Source: Sulfurovum sp. (GTDB lineage: Bacteria > Campylobacterota > Campylobacteria > Campylobacterales > Sulfurovaceae). From it: DNA of 59,054 bases. Numbering within the stretch: the stretch's first letter is position 1; each line of letters starts with the position of its first letter. Shown here piece after piece: positions 58,763 through 59,054 of the stretch. A model generated the notes under the pieces. That model worked only from the letters and a program-made list of their open reading frames with translations, did not search any database and was not told the DNA's origin. The DNA is taken from contig JAUZSQ010000010.1 of assembly GCA_030949325.1 (NCBI GenBank), positions 1 to 59,054 of the forward strand, in the 5' to 3' direction. Position numbers and translations under genes: made by a program.

Positions 58763-59054
58763 TCATATCTTTACTATACTAGGTCGTTCCCCTACCAAAG
58801 TCTGCAAAAGGAAGCGCGTTTACATATTACTGCAGCCATGCTTATTTTGATGTTGTTTTTTTTATTTTCTTTTTGCATACACTTACACACATATATATAT
58901 ACCTTACACACTTTTTTTTTTCCTTTTTTTGGATGTATTATTTATATTCTATTATATATTCATTCATATTATGTGTATGATGTTTTGTAGTGAAGTTTTG
59001 TTGTATTCCCCATGAAATGATATATGTATATATCATGTATATGTGTTATTCTAA
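58763..59054. other. T-rich low-complexity end region without a gene
   Basis: This 292-bp stretch holds no convincing coding sequence. On the minus strand, a TATAGT box near 58775 may serve the GGDEF-EAL gene. From about 58845 the plus strand is extremely T-rich, with runs of 8-10 T and an ACACACATATATATATA tract. A palindrome (ATGATATA-TGTA-TATATCAT) lies at 59017-59036. The composition is unlike the rest of the window. Confidence 0.5.

Noticed and set aside
58733-58990. Hydrophobic 85-codon plus-strand ORF
   Set aside because: It arises from T-rich low-complexity DNA, has no ribosome-binding site, and overlaps the 5' end of the GGDEF-EAL gene.
1-59054. CRISPR arrays, insertion sequences, prophage or integrase
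   Set aside because: I saw no regular direct-repeat/spacer array, transposase or integrase motif, or att-like duplication. The restriction island carries no recombinase gene.

Overview
The window looks like a chromosomal segment of a Campylobacterota (epsilonproteobacterial) chemolithotroph of the Sulfurovum/Sulfurimonas kind. The evidence is the ppiD-ftsA-ftsZ order, an RNA of the purD-associated/6S type just upstream of purD, a non-classical SdhA-SdhB-SdhE (MfrABE-type) enzyme with a CCG-domain subunit, a signal-peptide-bearing AtpE, AT-rich DNA, and promoters with TATAAT (often TGnTATAAT) and no clear -35 box. Genus is an inference.

Layout. 1-3502 (-): a surface protein with an RCC1-like propeller followed by SdrD-B-like repeats, cut by the left edge. 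3633-7379 (-): tRNA-Leu(GAG), atpE, then an overlapping set pnp / phosphoribosyltransferase / J-domain protein. 7379-10774 (-): lptD and purD, then 6S RNA (10851-11034). 11089-15139 (-): hemD, a CDF metal transporter, a membrane protein and htpG. 15535-17417 (+): a secreted protein with two CBM2-like domains and a putative glycosidase domain. 17466-23786: a DUF2059 protein, an abutting three-gene operon, serB, a metF-type gene, gph, an FAD oxidoreductase, thiL. 23915-30664 (+): a lipoprotein, a cysteine-poor look-alike of SdhB+SdhE, a 25-aa membrane microprotein, sdhABE and a membrane protein. 30784-33136 (+): an AT-rich restriction-modification island with a Dam-type methylase, a ruined endonuclease gene, a 52-aa zinc ribbon and a second methylase. 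33120-38533: ilvA, CoA-binding protein, trmA, a Sel1-type protein, bioA. 38603-42700 (+): ppiD-ftsA-ftsZ. 42697-53018 (-): apaH, a DUF4149 protein, prmC, then an envelope cluster (RND/MMPL transporter, DUF1302-type barrel, two LolA-like paralogues, M48 protease). 53118-58762: uup, thrC and a GGDEF-EAL protein. The right end is low-complexity.

The main quality issue is frameshifts. About 18 genes, including the normally indispensable lptD and prmC, are split by single-base indels, often in homopolymers, and read through cleanly once one base is added or removed. This looks like residual assembly error, so I give full reconstructed spans. The exception is the restriction endonuclease at 31638-32205, whose lesion density is far higher and which I call a true pseudogene.

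The most interesting unit is 24658-29657. A working SdhABE operon is preceded by one protein whose N-terminus copies the SdhB ferredoxin domain and whose C-terminus copies an SdhE CCG domain, with the iron-sulfur cysteines missing.
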